Of a stretch of 51,150 nucleotides of DNA, positions 17,845-26,451 are shown in pieces (the first letter of the stretch is position 1; the number at the start of each line of letters is the position of its first letter). The notes beneath the pieces are model-generated. The model saw only the letters and a list, made by a program, of their open reading frames with translations. It was not told where the DNA came from and did not search any database. Source of the stretch: CAYGTK01 sp964352775 (GTDB lineage Bacteria > Bacteroidota > Bacteroidia > Chitinophagales > CAIOSU01); contig CAYGTK010000007.1 of assembly GCA_964352775.1 (NCBI GenBank), forward strand, positions 1 to 51,150, in the 5' to 3' direction. Made by a program: the position numbers and the translations under genes.

Positions 17845-18300
17845 CTAAAAATCCCTAACTGCAAAATTCAGATTGCCATCGGTAATATGCAGCATTATCC
17901 CTCGGAACCGTTTGGTTACCCCATCGGCCCCTGTTAGCATAATGTGGTTGATGTAGAATAAATCGCCCCCTTTACAATTTCGAATCCATTGCAGCATGGT
18001 TCTGGTAAAGCGTTTGCCCTTGGTTACTTCGGCAACTACGCTGTCGCCATCGTTGGTTACGTAGGTCATTTCAATTTCGGCTACTTCGTATTCTGCACTT
18101 TGCCCATCACGTTCTATAAAGGCTTCAAGCCCTACTGCGGCCATTAACATTTCTTTACCCATTGGTCCGCTTTTATCGGTAAGGGCATTAATGAAATAGC
18201 CTTGGGGCAAGCGTTTTACTTTAATGGTGCCTTGTTTGTTCTGGCCAAAGGCTTTGGTGCCCATTAATAGAAATAATAGAAGTGGTAAGTGGCGGTACAT
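17845..18300 (-). CDS. Secreted protein, possibly GldM C-terminal-like
   Basis: A 151-residue protein. I start at ATG 18300 (MYRHLPLLLFLLMGTKAFGQ), which yields a clean signal peptide with AFGQ at the cleavage site; an upstream ATG at 18357 would hide it. The mature part is beta-rich. KGKRFTRTMLQWIRNCKGGDLFYINHIMLTGADGV resembles the final domain of the gliding/T9SS protein GldM, but this is pattern recognition only. It is the third gene after the ECF sigma and putative anti-sigma genes (60 bases from the latter's stop), which suggests a shared regulon. Confidence 0.6.
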   Translation of the reverse strand: MYRHLPLLLFLLMGTKAFGQNKQGTIKVKRLPQGYFINALTDKSGPMGKEMLMAAVGLEAFIERDGQSAEYEVAEIEMTYVTNDGDSVVAEVTKGKRFTRTMLQWIRNCKGGDLFYINHIMLTGADGVTKRFRGIMLHITDGNLNFAVRDF

Positions 18301-18360
18301 ATTATAATAACGAAATAATGGGTGTTCAAATTTTAGATTAACGAGAAAAATAGCCAAGCA

Positions 18361-19119
18361 TTATTGCTGATAAGAGGCTAGTTTACGCTGATATATTTCC
18401 AATGCTTTTTGGTAGTCGGCCTGTCCTAGAACGGGCTGAACAGCAATTCTAACTTCTTCATTATCTCTTACCAGTACAACGGCATGTTGCTTTCCGGTTT
18501 GACTTCGCTCTACTTTCACGTCATCCCATAACACATCAAAGTAATCGCTACTAAATTCGTTGTTAGAAGGCAATACCTCAAAGTAAGTACCCTTATAGGC
18601 GGCTACTTCTGGAAATTCCTTTGCCTCTACCTCTATATCAAATCGGAATCGGTTCTTATTGGCTAGAATTGGTTTTGTAGGGGCTTTCTTTCTATTACGA
18701 TTTGATGAGGGAGTTGTAGGAGCTACACTGGCTATTTCCTCTATATCTTTTTCTACTATTACCTCCACCTTACAAGGGCTTACATCCGTGGTGCAGTTTA
18801 ATAATTCAGCAGTATATATTTCATTGTGAGTGTGTTCCATTCCATTTGGCATAGTAGCTACACTTAGCTTGGTAAAGGCAGATGTAGGTGCTGATGCTGT
18901 GGTCAGTTCTTTTGAAGATAATGTACCAAACTGCAGGTAGCCAATAACCATTAGGGTAATACCAGTAATGGCAGCCACACCACCCATAAACCACTTGGTG
19001 GTGTAAAAGGCGGCTGTTTTGGCGGCGGTTGCTTGTTGTAGTAAGCTGCTGAAATCTTTTCCCGCTGCTATTTCAGAGTAGTCAGGTTCAGGTCTATCTA
19101 TGTTTACTTTTCTATTCAT
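18361..19119 (-). CDS. Putative anti-sigma factor (single-pass membrane protein)
   Basis: A 252-residue protein. A short cytoplasmic N-terminus (about 1-42, containing DYSEIAAGKDFSSLLQQA) precedes one transmembrane helix (about 45-65, MGGVAAITGITLMVIGYLQF) and a periplasmic domain of about 180 residues. It starts eight bases inside the end of the ECF sigma gene. This overlap and the topology are what is expected of a membrane anti-sigma factor, but no zinc-binding (ZAS) motif is visible, so function is inferred from context. The periplasmic part has three Lys/Arg-rich stretches (RNRKKAPTKP) and a C-terminal helix. Confidence 0.6.
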   Translation of the reverse strand: MNRKVNIDRPEPDYSEIAAGKDFSSLLQQATAAKTAAFYTTKWFMGGVAAITGITLMVIGYLQFGTLSSKELTTASAPTSAFTKLSVATMPNGMEHTHNEIYTAELLNCTTDVSPCKVEVIVEKDIEEIASVAPTTPSSNRNRKKAPTKPILANKNRFRFDIEVEAKEFPEVAAYKGTYFEVLPSNNEFSSDYFDVLWDDVKVERSQTGKQHAVVLVRDNEEVRIAVQPVLGQADYQKALEIYQRKLASYQQ

Positions 19120-19696
19120 GGTCAGGTAGGTTTTTTAGCATTCTGGTTTTCAACTTATCGAGCAATCGGTAGGTGCGTACCTTGGCGTTGTTCTCGGTTA
19201 TCTCCAAAATATCTGCTATTTCTTTAAAGGCGCGTTTTTCAAAAAAGCGCATATCTATCAGGTTCAATTCCTCATCGATTAAGTCGGCAATGGTGCTTAA
19301 TAATAGTTTAACTCGTTCGTCGCGCTCGTGGTCGTAGGCCATTTCATCAAGCATACCTTCAATGCCATCGGTGGTAGCGTTTACGGTGCGTTTGTTTTTA
19401 TTGGCGCGAAAAAAGTCATTTAACTCATTAGCAGCTATGCGGTACAACCAAGCGCTGAACGGTAACCCACGATCTTCGTAGCGATGCAAATTTTGCATGG
19501 CTTTTAAAAAGGTTTGTTGCACGATGTCAAAGGCATCGTCTTTACTGTTAAGGCGCTGATAGATGTACCGAAATATCGGTTCATGGTATCGCTCGTACAG
19601 CGGACCAAAAGCTTGTGAATTTCGCTTTGCCGCTGCTATTAGTTCCGATTCTGATTTGCCGGGTGTGCTATCCCGGCTGCTCGGTCGTACCCGCAT
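19112..19696 (-). CDS. RNA polymerase ECF sigma factor (sigma-70 family)
   Basis: A 194-residue ECF sigma factor. Region 2 (about 35-100) has LYERYHEPIFRYIYQRL and DDAFDIVQQTFLKAMQNLHRY, followed by PFSAWLYRIAANELNDFFR. Region 4 (about 130-190) has IDMRFFEKRAFKEIADILEITENNAKVRTYRLLDKLK, described here from its parts, with the helix-turn-helix. It heads an operon with the putative anti-sigma gene and a secreted-protein gene. An 18-bp perfect palindrome lies about 68-85 bases upstream of its start and could be a control site. Confidence 0.92.
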   Translation of the reverse strand: MRVRPSSRDSTPGKSESELIAAAKRNSQAFGPLYERYHEPIFRYIYQRLNSKDDAFDIVQQTFLKAMQNLHRYEDRGLPFSAWLYRIAANELNDFFRANKNKRTVNATTDGIEGMLDEMAYDHERDERVKLLLSTIADLIDEELNLIDMRFFEKRAFKEIADILEITENNAKVRTYRLLDKLKTRMLKNLPDHE

Positions 19697-20024
19697 AGCC
19701 GCTGAGTTTTGGGTGAAATAGTTGTTTATATAACGGCGGCTATTTCAAAAGATACATGTGGAGACCAAAATTAATTTTGGTGCTAAAGATTACTGCTGGT
19801 GCAAAAAGCAGCGTTTTACGTCGGAAAGGGCCATTTTAGGTGCAATGGTGGTGCAGTTAGTTTTAACGATGTAGTGATAGCAAGGCTTTCAGGGGTGGGT
19901 TTTGGCGGCTTAGAAGGTTGTTTAGAATCCACTGATAACAACAGCTCTAGACATATAATATATATTATAATGTGTTTGAGGCTAATTATCAAAATAAATT
20001 TCAGGGTGGTATAGTAGCTTCTAG
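19697..20024. other. 328-base intergenic region between the M43 protease and the ECF sigma gene
   Basis: Contains the palindrome at 19764-19781 and an AT-rich stretch (ATATAATATATATTATAAT, about 19954-19972). The 71-codon plus-strand frame at 19799-20014 has no recognisable features and I do not accept it as a gene. The promoter of the sigma operon must lie here. Confidence 0.6.
19764..19781. promoter_or_regulatory. 18-bp perfect palindrome upstream of the ECF sigma gene
   Basis: ACCAAAATTAATTTTGGT is a perfect palindrome in the 328-base region between the sigma gene (starting at 19696, minus strand) and the end of the metalloprotease gene. Its symmetry and position suggest a dimeric-regulator operator. 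No regulator is identified. Confidence 0.45.
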
Positions 20025-21815
20025 TTAATCTACCATTACCTTTCTAATAACAACGCCTGTATCGTTTTGAACTTTCAAAAGGTAGATGCCGCTTTGTAAG
20101 TTGCCAAGATCTAAAGTAGTGTTCCCTGTTGTTTGATTATTCAAAACTAGCTTTCCACTTAAGTCGTGGAGAGCAAGTGTGTAGCCTTGTGCATCGTTCG
20201 GCAATTCTATCACAAGCATATCGCTAGTAGGTTGTGGATATAGTTTTAAGCTTTCAGCGAAAGTTGGTTCATCTACGCTAGTAGCAAAGCCTCGTTGCGT
20301 TACTTGGTAAGTGTTGTTACCAATGATAGCTGTACAACTACGATCAATTCCAGATGAGTTAGCTGCTGCAGTAATAGTTATGTTACCATCTCCGGCGCCA
20401 TTAGTGGGTGTAATGTTCAACCAATTACAATCAGCTTCTGCCAACCAATCACAATCTGCTAGGCTGGTAGATAATCCCGTTGATAGTGTTTCCTCTCCTG
20501 GTCCAAACTCCAAGCTAGTATTGGTTATACTTGCTACGCAAGCTTCTTTAATGAATATTTCGAAGAATATTAGGTTATTGCTCTCGTCTGTTTCTGCATA
20601 ATTATTCAGGTGATCGGCATTCAGCAGCAAATAAGATACTCCTGACTGCACTGTTACAGGGATAGTGTATATAGATGAGAATGTAGTTAGGGGCGCAAAG
20701 GTATCTAGCAAGCTAGTTTTGTTAGCCAACAATAAGTCACCGCCATCTACGGTATGATCGCTAGAAAGTAATATACCCATACTCACATCTTTCTGAAACG
20801 GCCCATCACTTACCAAGTTGTAATCGGCACTGATGGTAATGGCATCACCAGCAGTTACTGTATCAAAGCTTATTGAAGTATTGGTCAAAAAGTGATCATC
20901 ATTTTGCGTGCCAGTGCAGATCAAGTAATCGCGTAGATCAGCATTATAAAATGATATTAGGTCGTATTGGCCTTGTGTAAAAGTGTTGCGGCATACCTTG
21001 CGAGAATAGCTCATAACATTACTTACATCAGGGTTATATGGGTCGCCATTATCATCTAAGTCGGTTCCGTCGTAGGTGCAAAAATTAGTTACCTCTCCAG
21101 ATAAATTAGGGTCTGCCGGAGTATCGCATAATAAGTCACCAGCTAAGTCGCAGTTACTTCCGTCTGCTAATTCATCACCAAATGAGTGGGTGTGATACAC
21201 GCCAAAATAATGACCTAACTCATGCGCCAAGGTACTTCCATTGGTACTACAGCTATTGTCCATTACTATCAAATCGTTATTCGACCATGGAAAATAAGCA
21301 TAGCCACAGGCTGCATTTCCAGATCGAGAGAGTACTCTTTCGGTAAAGAAAATATTGATCACGTCATCTACTCTGGCATCAATAAATTGTTGTTCCTCGG
21401 TATCTGCTTGATAGTCATAAAGGCTATCATCGTACATGTATATGGGTGCAGAGCAAAAAGAGAACTGAATACCTGCATTAATATAAAAGCTATTTACTAG
21501 CTCCATCTCATCATTTAGTGCAGTTAGCGATAACCCGCCTGTACTGTCACTTCTAGTTACTATATGGGCTTGTATGGGTAGGTAAACTATGCCAGATCGT
21601 TTTTGACTAGCTACCTGCTGCTGAAATTGCTGAAAACGAGCGGGTGAAAAATTAGGATCGGCCACATCAATGGTTGCACAACCTTGTCCGTAGGCATAAA
21701 GGGAACCTAATAATAACAGGGGAAATAGTAGTATTGCTTTCAAAATGCTGTAGTTCTTGAACTGTAAATATAATTCATGACAGCTAGGCATGCTAGTATG
21801 TTCTGTTCGGTTCAA
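20025..21815 (-). CDS. Secreted M43 (pappalysin-like) zinc metalloprotease with T9SS sorting domain
   Basis: A 596-residue modular protease. The signal peptide is near residues 24-44 (LKAILLFPLLLLGSLYAYGQ); the catalytic domain has the zinc motif HELGHYFGVYH (198-208) and a Met-turn in VMSYSR (about 267-272), plus the Cys-rich insert typical of M43 (SNCDLAGDLLCDTPADP). A CARDB-like beta domain (about 310-422), a BACON-like domain (about 428-508, ending NNTYQVTQRG) and a type A T9SS C-terminal domain (about 521-596: LYPQPTSDML ... GIYLLKVQND ... VIRKVMVD) follow. It should be exported by Sec, then by T9SS to the surface or medium. BACON domains often bind carbohydrate or mucin. Confidence 0.93.
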   Translation of the reverse strand: MNRTEHTSMPSCHELYLQFKNYSILKAILLFPLLLLGSLYAYGQGCATIDVADPNFSPARFQQFQQQVASQKRSGIVYLPIQAHIVTRSDSTGGLSLTALNDEMELVNSFYINAGIQFSFCSAPIYMYDDSLYDYQADTEEQQFIDARVDDVINIFFTERVLSRSGNAACGYAYFPWSNNDLIVMDNSCSTNGSTLAHELGHYFGVYHTHSFGDELADGSNCDLAGDLLCDTPADPNLSGEVTNFCTYDGTDLDDNGDPYNPDVSNVMSYSRKVCRNTFTQGQYDLISFYNADLRDYLICTGTQNDDHFLTNTSISFDTVTAGDAITISADYNLVSDGPFQKDVSMGILLSSDHTVDGGDLLLANKTSLLDTFAPLTTFSSIYTIPVTVQSGVSYLLLNADHLNNYAETDESNNLIFFEIFIKEACVASITNTSLEFGPGEETLSTGLSTSLADCDWLAEADCNWLNITPTNGAGDGNITITAAANSSGIDRSCTAIIGNNTYQVTQRGFATSVDEPTFAESLKLYPQPTSDMLVIELPNDAQGYTLALHDLSGKLVLNNQTTGNTTLDLGNLQSGIYLLKVQNDTGVVIRKVMVD

Positions 21816-21902
21816 GTCATGGTTTTGTCAGCGGATAGCCGTTTGTCAGGTAGCTGACTATATTTTTTGAGGAGCTATTTAAGTAAATTAGTTTAAACCT
21901 CA

Positions 21903-21935
21903 AATTGGTAATTGCTCATTGACAATTGGTAATTG
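21903..21935. repeat. Two 12-bp direct repeats upstream of the Mpo1-like gene
   Basis: AATTGGTAATTG occurs at 21903-21914 and again at 21924-21935. The 21-base period equals two helical turns, so both copies face the same side of the DNA, 38 bases before the start codon. This may be a tandem regulator site or simply an AT-rich duplication. Confidence 0.5.
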
Positions 21936-21972
21936 AACTTCCTTCCTTATTTTTGATAGCAAATAGAAAAGT

Positions 21973-22458
21973 ATGAGAACGATAGATCAATGGCTAGATG
22001 AATATGGTGAAAGCCACAAGAATGCCACCAATAAGTTATTGCATTGGATCTTCATTCCGCTGATCGTCTTTAGTCTCATCGGTATATTATGGATCATTCC
22101 TGTGCCTTGGGACAGGGCTGCTTTGCCTTTCATAAATTGGGGTTCCATTTTTATGGTAGGTGCATTGGTATGGTATTTACGGTTGAGTATCCCTCTATTC
22201 GTAGGTTTTGCCATCTTCTCAGCTCTAGTATTGTTTGGAAATAATTTGATCTACCAAGCTGTTGATGGTTACTGGCTATATATGTTCGGTATCTCCGCTG
22301 CCATATTTGTTGGCTCATGGATCGGTCAATTCATAGGCCACGAGATTGAAGGTAAAAAGCCTTCTTTCTTTAAAGACTTACAATTCTTCTTAATTGGTCC
22401 AGCTTGGTTAATGCACTTTGTGCTGAAAAAAATGGGCTTACCCTATAAGAATGCCTAA
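21973..22458 (+). CDS. Mpo1-like (DUF962) membrane protein
   Basis: A 161-residue member of the DUF962/Mpo1 family. The N-terminus MRTIDQWLDEYGESHKNATNKLLHWIFIPLIV has the family's conserved HxN...H pattern (H15, N16 and H24), followed by four hydrophobic helices, and a conserved late segment GHEIEGKKPSFFKDLQFFLIGPAWL. Yeast Mpo1 is an Fe2+-dependent dioxygenase in alpha-oxidation of 2-hydroxy fatty acids; the bacterial role is unproven. The 48 bases to the next gene allow cotranscription. Confidence 0.88.
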   Translation: MRTIDQWLDEYGESHKNATNKLLHWIFIPLIVFSLIGILWIIPVPWDRAALPFINWGSIFMVGALVWYLRLSIPLFVGFAIFSALVLFGNNLIYQAVDGYWLYMFGISAAIFVGSWIGQFIGHEIEGKKPSFFKDLQFFLIGPAWLMHFVLKKMGLPYKNA

Positions 22459-22506
22459 CTGGCACAGTTTTAGCTTATCACTCCACATCACTAACTAATA
22501 TATATC

Positions 22507-23388
22507 ATGTACAAACACCTTTTTGCTGTTCTATTACTAGCCATTGGCGGCTATGCATTTGTAAGCACACCACCTGAAACGCAGGCCACCTCTAAAGAGA
22601 TATTAGATAAAATGCTTGCCGAGATACCTAAAACGAATACGTTAGAGTATGTATTTACTGGTGTGGAGCGCCACGATCAAGGTAAAAAAGAGATAAAGAA
22701 CGTAATGCTTACAAAGTGGAACCGTAACCCATTAAGTATCTACATGAAAACCTATGAAGGACCTAACGGTAAGGTAGAGGTACTTTGGAAAAAGGGAGAG
22801 CGCGATGGTGATGCACATATCAATAAGATGTGGGGCTTAAATTTAGACCCTTACGGATCGCTAATGCGGAAAGGTCAGCATCATACTATGTTTAATGTAG
22901 GTTTCGATCTTTTAGGAGATATAGTAACGCATGCCATGAAGCGCGCTGAAGGCGAGCAGGGTAACTACAAAGACCTAACTTTTGACGATGTATTCACTTA
23001 TTCAGGTGATGTAACCTTTGATGGTAGATCTTGCTACAAGATAGAGATAAACGACCCTAGCTTTAAGTATGAAACCTATACCGTTAAAGAAGGAGACAAC
23101 CTTACCAAGTTTGCCTTAGACCGCCGTATTTGCGGATACCTGATAGTAGACAAGAACAGTAACGTTAAGAATTTTGACGATTTTGATGCAGGTGATGTAG
23201 TTAAGGTACCTAGCAGCTATGCTAAGAAAACCACCCTATACATCGATAAGCAAACCTACATGCCACTAGTGCAAATAATGGAAGACGAGATCGGTCAGTT
23301 TGAACGTTACGAGTTCAGAGACTTAAAGATCAATCCAACATTTGACGCTAAGACGTTTACAGAAGACTGTACTGGCTGCGACTTTTAA
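22507..23388 (+). CDS. Exported DUF1571-type protein with an inserted LysM-like segment
   Basis: A 293-residue protein with an N-terminal signal sequence (MYKHLFAVLLLAIGGYAFVS). The body (LEYVFTGVERHDQGKKEIK ... PLSIYMKTYEGPNGKVEVLW ... TMFNVGFDLLGDI ... TLYIDKQTYMPLVQIMEDE) resembles DUF1571, an outer-membrane-lipoprotein-sorting-like fold. Between two strands of that fold, residues about 189-237 read YETYTVKEGDNLTKFALDRR ... FDAGDVVKVPSSY, the LysM pattern (YTVKxGDxL...L...VPS). This suggests a peptidoglycan-binding module inserted in the domain. The mature end has a CTGC motif of unknown meaning. Confidence 0.72.
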   Translation: MYKHLFAVLLLAIGGYAFVSTPPETQATSKEILDKMLAEIPKTNTLEYVFTGVERHDQGKKEIKNVMLTKWNRNPLSIYMKTYEGPNGKVEVLWKKGERDGDAHINKMWGLNLDPYGSLMRKGQHHTMFNVGFDLLGDIVTHAMKRAEGEQGNYKDLTFDDVFTYSGDVTFDGRSCYKIEINDPSFKYETYTVKEGDNLTKFALDRRICGYLIVDKNSNVKNFDDFDAGDVVKVPSSYAKKTTLYIDKQTYMPLVQIMEDEIGQFERYEFRDLKINPTFDAKTFTEDCTGCDF

Positions 23389-23671
23389 TTAGCGGAAATT
23401 GTATTGACTGAATAACTGCTTGAACAGGCTTTATTTTAGTATGCCTGCGCTTACGGTTGATTTGGTTTCGTGTTTCCTTCCTTTTTCCATGATGAAAAAC
23501 GAAGCCAAAAAATCAAGCTAAAAAAATGCGCTAGGCTGCAGTGGCCTCGGCTGCGCCTTTTAGCGGGCCAAGCTTCCCTGTAAGAAATTTATCAGCTGGA
23601 GCAATTAACGTAAGGTTTACTAGACCACACTTTTAAAAAACATGCGAGTGTTATTTCAATAGGTTAATTGG
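23389..23671. other. 283-base non-coding region
   Basis: Lies between the convergent DUF1571 and MFS genes. It contains a poly-A-flanked stretch (about 23470-23530) followed by a GC-rich block, GCGCTAGGCTGCAGTGGCCT, and TTAGCGGGCCAAGC (about 23528-23575), which stands out from the surrounding composition. No gene, tRNA or clean terminator was found. It may be a dispersed intergenic repeat, which cannot be tested from one copy. Confidence 0.4.
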
Positions 23672-25048
23672 TTAGCGAATAGCTTTTTCGTCTGTAATTA
23701 AGAAGTTGGCTAATCCTGCAATTATTAAGCAGGTACCAGCTAATAGCATGGTGTTGATGGTAGCCTCTCCGAATAGATTCTTGTAGGCAAAGTTAATTCC
23801 ACCTAGTGCTGCCACTATTTGTGGGATAACGATGAACATGTTGAACAGCCCCATAAATAGGCCCATCTTTTTGGCGTCTATTGCACTGCTGAGCATAGCA
23901 TAAGGCATGCTCAATATGCTAGCCCAGCTGATACCCACAAGTACAAATGCTAGTATTAGCATATTAGGGTCGGGGTAGAAGTACATTACTAGAAAGCCTA
24001 CACCACCAGCAATTAGGCTAAACATATGTACGAACTTTCTATTGATTCGTATTTTGAAAGTAATGAAAGTGAGCAGGAAGGCGAATACCATACTTGATAA
24101 GCCATAGTTACCCATAGCACTACCAACCTTATTTGCAGCATCTTCAAAAGCAGCTTTCTCTGTGTTGAACAGTTCAACTTGGGCAGATATATTCATGTCG
24201 AAATTAGCCTCTATAGGGTTTGGAGCATTGAATGTATGCTCCGTTAAGGCAGGCGTAGCCATACTCCACATAGTGAAAAAGGCAAACCAGCTGAAAAACT
24301 GAATTACACCAAGTTTTAACATTGTACTTGGCATTTTACCAATGTTTTGTCCTATCTCTTTAAACATATCGAATGGGCCTCTATTGGCCTGTTCGCGCTT
24401 AAACTCCTCCATATCCTCAGGTGGATATTCATCTGTTGTGAAGATGGTATAGAGGATGGATAATAAGAATACAAAACCGCCTACTGCAAAGGCTACTTTA
24501 ACTTCTGGAGCTACACCAGTACCAGTAGACTCACCAGCAAAACCCATGGACTTTACAAAGGCTGGTAGGTTACTAGCTACCCAAGTACCGATACCTATGA
24601 TCAATGTCTGGATTACGAAACCGTTGCTACGCTGCTCTTCTGGCAATTTATCAGCCACCAATGCACGAAACGGCTCCATACTGATATTAATAGAAGCATC
24701 TAATACCCACAAGCAACCTGCCGCCACCCAAAGCAATGGAGAGTGAGGAACGAAAATTAGTGTGATAGAACTCAATATTGCCCCGATCAAAAAGTAAGGT
24801 CTACGCCTACCCAGTTTAGGATGCCAAGTACGATCACTCAAATATCCAATTATCGGCTGCACCAATAATCCCGTAAGTGGTGCAGCTATCCATAATAATG
24901 GAATATCATCTTTAGCTGCACCCAACGATTGGAATATGCGCGACATAAAGCCCCCTTGCAGGGCAAAGCCGAACTGGATACCCAAAAAGCCGAAGCTCAT
25001 GTTCCATATCTGCCAAAAACTTAGGCGTGGTTTATTGGTAGTGCTCAT
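23672..25048 (-). CDS. MFS sugar permease (SLC45/GPH-type, probable maltose or maltodextrin importer)
   Basis: A 458-residue, 12-helix transporter. ATG 25048 (MSTTNKPRLSFWQIWNMSFG) gives the normal N-terminus and leaves five bases after the stop of the upstream amylase gene; a longer frame to 25096 would overlap that gene. The loop-2 motif SDRTWHPKLGRRRPYF is the signature of plant-sucrose-transporter-like and GPH permeases. The loop near residues 275-320 is enlarged and hydrophilic. Last gene of the GH31-GH13-GH13-MFS operon, so the substrate is probably a short alpha-glucan. Import is likely by H+ symport across the inner membrane (family knowledge). Confidence 0.9.
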   Translation of the reverse strand: MSTTNKPRLSFWQIWNMSFGFLGIQFGFALQGGFMSRIFQSLGAAKDDIPLLWIAAPLTGLLVQPIIGYLSDRTWHPKLGRRRPYFLIGAILSSITLIFVPHSPLLWVAAGCLWVLDASINISMEPFRALVADKLPEEQRSNGFVIQTLIIGIGTWVASNLPAFVKSMGFAGESTGTGVAPEVKVAFAVGGFVFLLSILYTIFTTDEYPPEDMEEFKREQANRGPFDMFKEIGQNIGKMPSTMLKLGVIQFFSWFAFFTMWSMATPALTEHTFNAPNPIEANFDMNISAQVELFNTEKAAFEDAANKVGSAMGNYGLSSMVFAFLLTFITFKIRINRKFVHMFSLIAGGVGFLVMYFYPDPNMLILAFVLVGISWASILSMPYAMLSSAIDAKKMGLFMGLFNMFIVIPQIVAALGGINFAYKNLFGEATINTMLLAGTCLIIAGLANFLITDEKAIR

Positions 25049-25053
25049 GATAC

Positions 25054-26445
25054 TTAGTTTGAAGCTTCCTGTACTATATAAACCTGATAGCCCCATGGGC
25101 CTAATGATTTTCCGTGCTGCTCACCGCTAAATACATCATACAATACCCCCGATCTAAGCATGATTTGCGAAGGAGCGTTAAGCATATCCGTATCCGATAG
25201 ATTGAGTACCACCCAAATCTCATTGTCGCTTGTTTTTCTACTGAAAAACAAAATATTTGGGGTTTGTGAGTCCATTAATTCAAATTCCCCACCAAACTCC
25301 CCATTCCATAGTGCAGGGTTATCGTGTTTTAGCTTAACCAACTTTTCATAAAAGGGAGTCATTTCTAAGTTGCTCCAATCGATAGAATCTTTACCAAAAA
25401 AACTTAGGCGTCTATCTAGTCCAGCTTCTTGCCCACTATAAATTAACGGCATTCCTGGTACGGTAAAGCTCAATACAGCTAAAGCTTCGTGAGCATCACC
25501 CATTCGCTCTGCTGTAGTTCCGTTCCAACTGTTCTCATCATGATTACTGGTGAAATACAAGCGGTAATCTTCTGTACGGAAAGTGGTGTCTTGCTTTTTG
25601 AAATAGTCAGTAATGTCTTGCGCTGACTTTTTGCCCTGTGCTACTTCGTTCATAATGTGGTGAAGCTCCCACCCGTAGGTGGCGTCAAAAGCGTTGGTAT
25701 GTAGTTCAGCATCTTCCCATTCGGCGAGCATAAATACAGGTTTAACTTGGTCTAATTGCTTACGGGCTTCGTCCCAAAAATCGGTAGGTACAAATCCAGC
25801 TACATCACAACGGAAGCCATCAATATCGGCTTCTTGCACCCAAAATTTCATTGCCTCTATCATGTAGGCGCGCAATCCAGGCTGGTCGTAGTTCAGGTCG
25901 GCCACATCGCTCCAATCTTCCACTGGCGACTTTATGCGACCATTACTATCTACCGTATACCATTCGGGGTGTTGGCGTATCATATCATTATCCCAAGCGG
26001 AGTGGTTAGCTACCCAATCTAGTATCACTTTAAAACCCATATCGTGAGCTTTATCTACAAGCGCTTTGAATTCTTGTAACGTCCCGTGTTCTGGATTTAC
26101 TTTTTTGTAATCTTTAATGGAGTAGTAGCTACCCAAATCGCCTTTACGCTTCTTTTCACCAATAGGCTGAATGGGCATTAACCAAAGTATGTCAACCCCC
26201 AGTTCTTTCAATCGTGGAAGGTGTGCCTCAAAAGCTTTGAAGTTGCCTTCAGGAGTATATTGGCGGATGTTCACCTCATACATTACATCATCTTTACTCC
26301 ATTCGGGGGTAGTCTTTTTATAGTCTTCCGCTATGGGTGCTTTCGTTTCGGTAATGATGCCTTCGTCAGTAGTTATGTTAGTTTCAGTTTCGCCACCGCA
26401 GCCAATTAGGCCGATTAGTAGTAAGAGAAGAAAAGGGTATTTCAT
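25054..26445 (-). CDS. GH13 alpha-amylase-type lipoprotein
   Basis: A 463-residue GH13 enzyme. The type II signal peptide ends in the lipobox LIGC (Cys 16). The barrel shows all catalytic residues: nucleophile D214 in GFRCDVAG, acid/base E242 in MLAEWE, and transition-state Asp D303 in TSNHDENSW; also LDWVANHS (142-149). It is compact, with a short domain B, a form seen in periplasmic or surface maltodextrin-acting enzymes. It hydrolyses alpha-1,4-glucans, and the exact product profile is unknown. Second-to-last gene of the operon; six bases separate it from the larger GH13 gene upstream. Confidence 0.93.
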   Translation of the reverse strand: MKYPFLLLLLIGLIGCGGETETNITTDEGIITETKAPIAEDYKKTTPEWSKDDVMYEVNIRQYTPEGNFKAFEAHLPRLKELGVDILWLMPIQPIGEKKRKGDLGSYYSIKDYKKVNPEHGTLQEFKALVDKAHDMGFKVILDWVANHSAWDNDMIRQHPEWYTVDSNGRIKSPVEDWSDVADLNYDQPGLRAYMIEAMKFWVQEADIDGFRCDVAGFVPTDFWDEARKQLDQVKPVFMLAEWEDAELHTNAFDATYGWELHHIMNEVAQGKKSAQDITDYFKKQDTTFRTEDYRLYFTSNHDENSWNGTTAERMGDAHEALAVLSFTVPGMPLIYSGQEAGLDRRLSFFGKDSIDWSNLEMTPFYEKLVKLKHDNPALWNGEFGGEFELMDSQTPNILFFSRKTSDNEIWVVLNLSDTDMLNAPSQIMLRSGVLYDVFSGEQHGKSLGPWGYQVYIVQEASN

Positions 26446-26451
26446 TGGTTG

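Noticed and set aside
19799..20014. 71-codon plus-strand frame between the protease and sigma genes
   Set aside because: No family features, no plausible start context, and its composition resembles the surrounding non-coding DNA.
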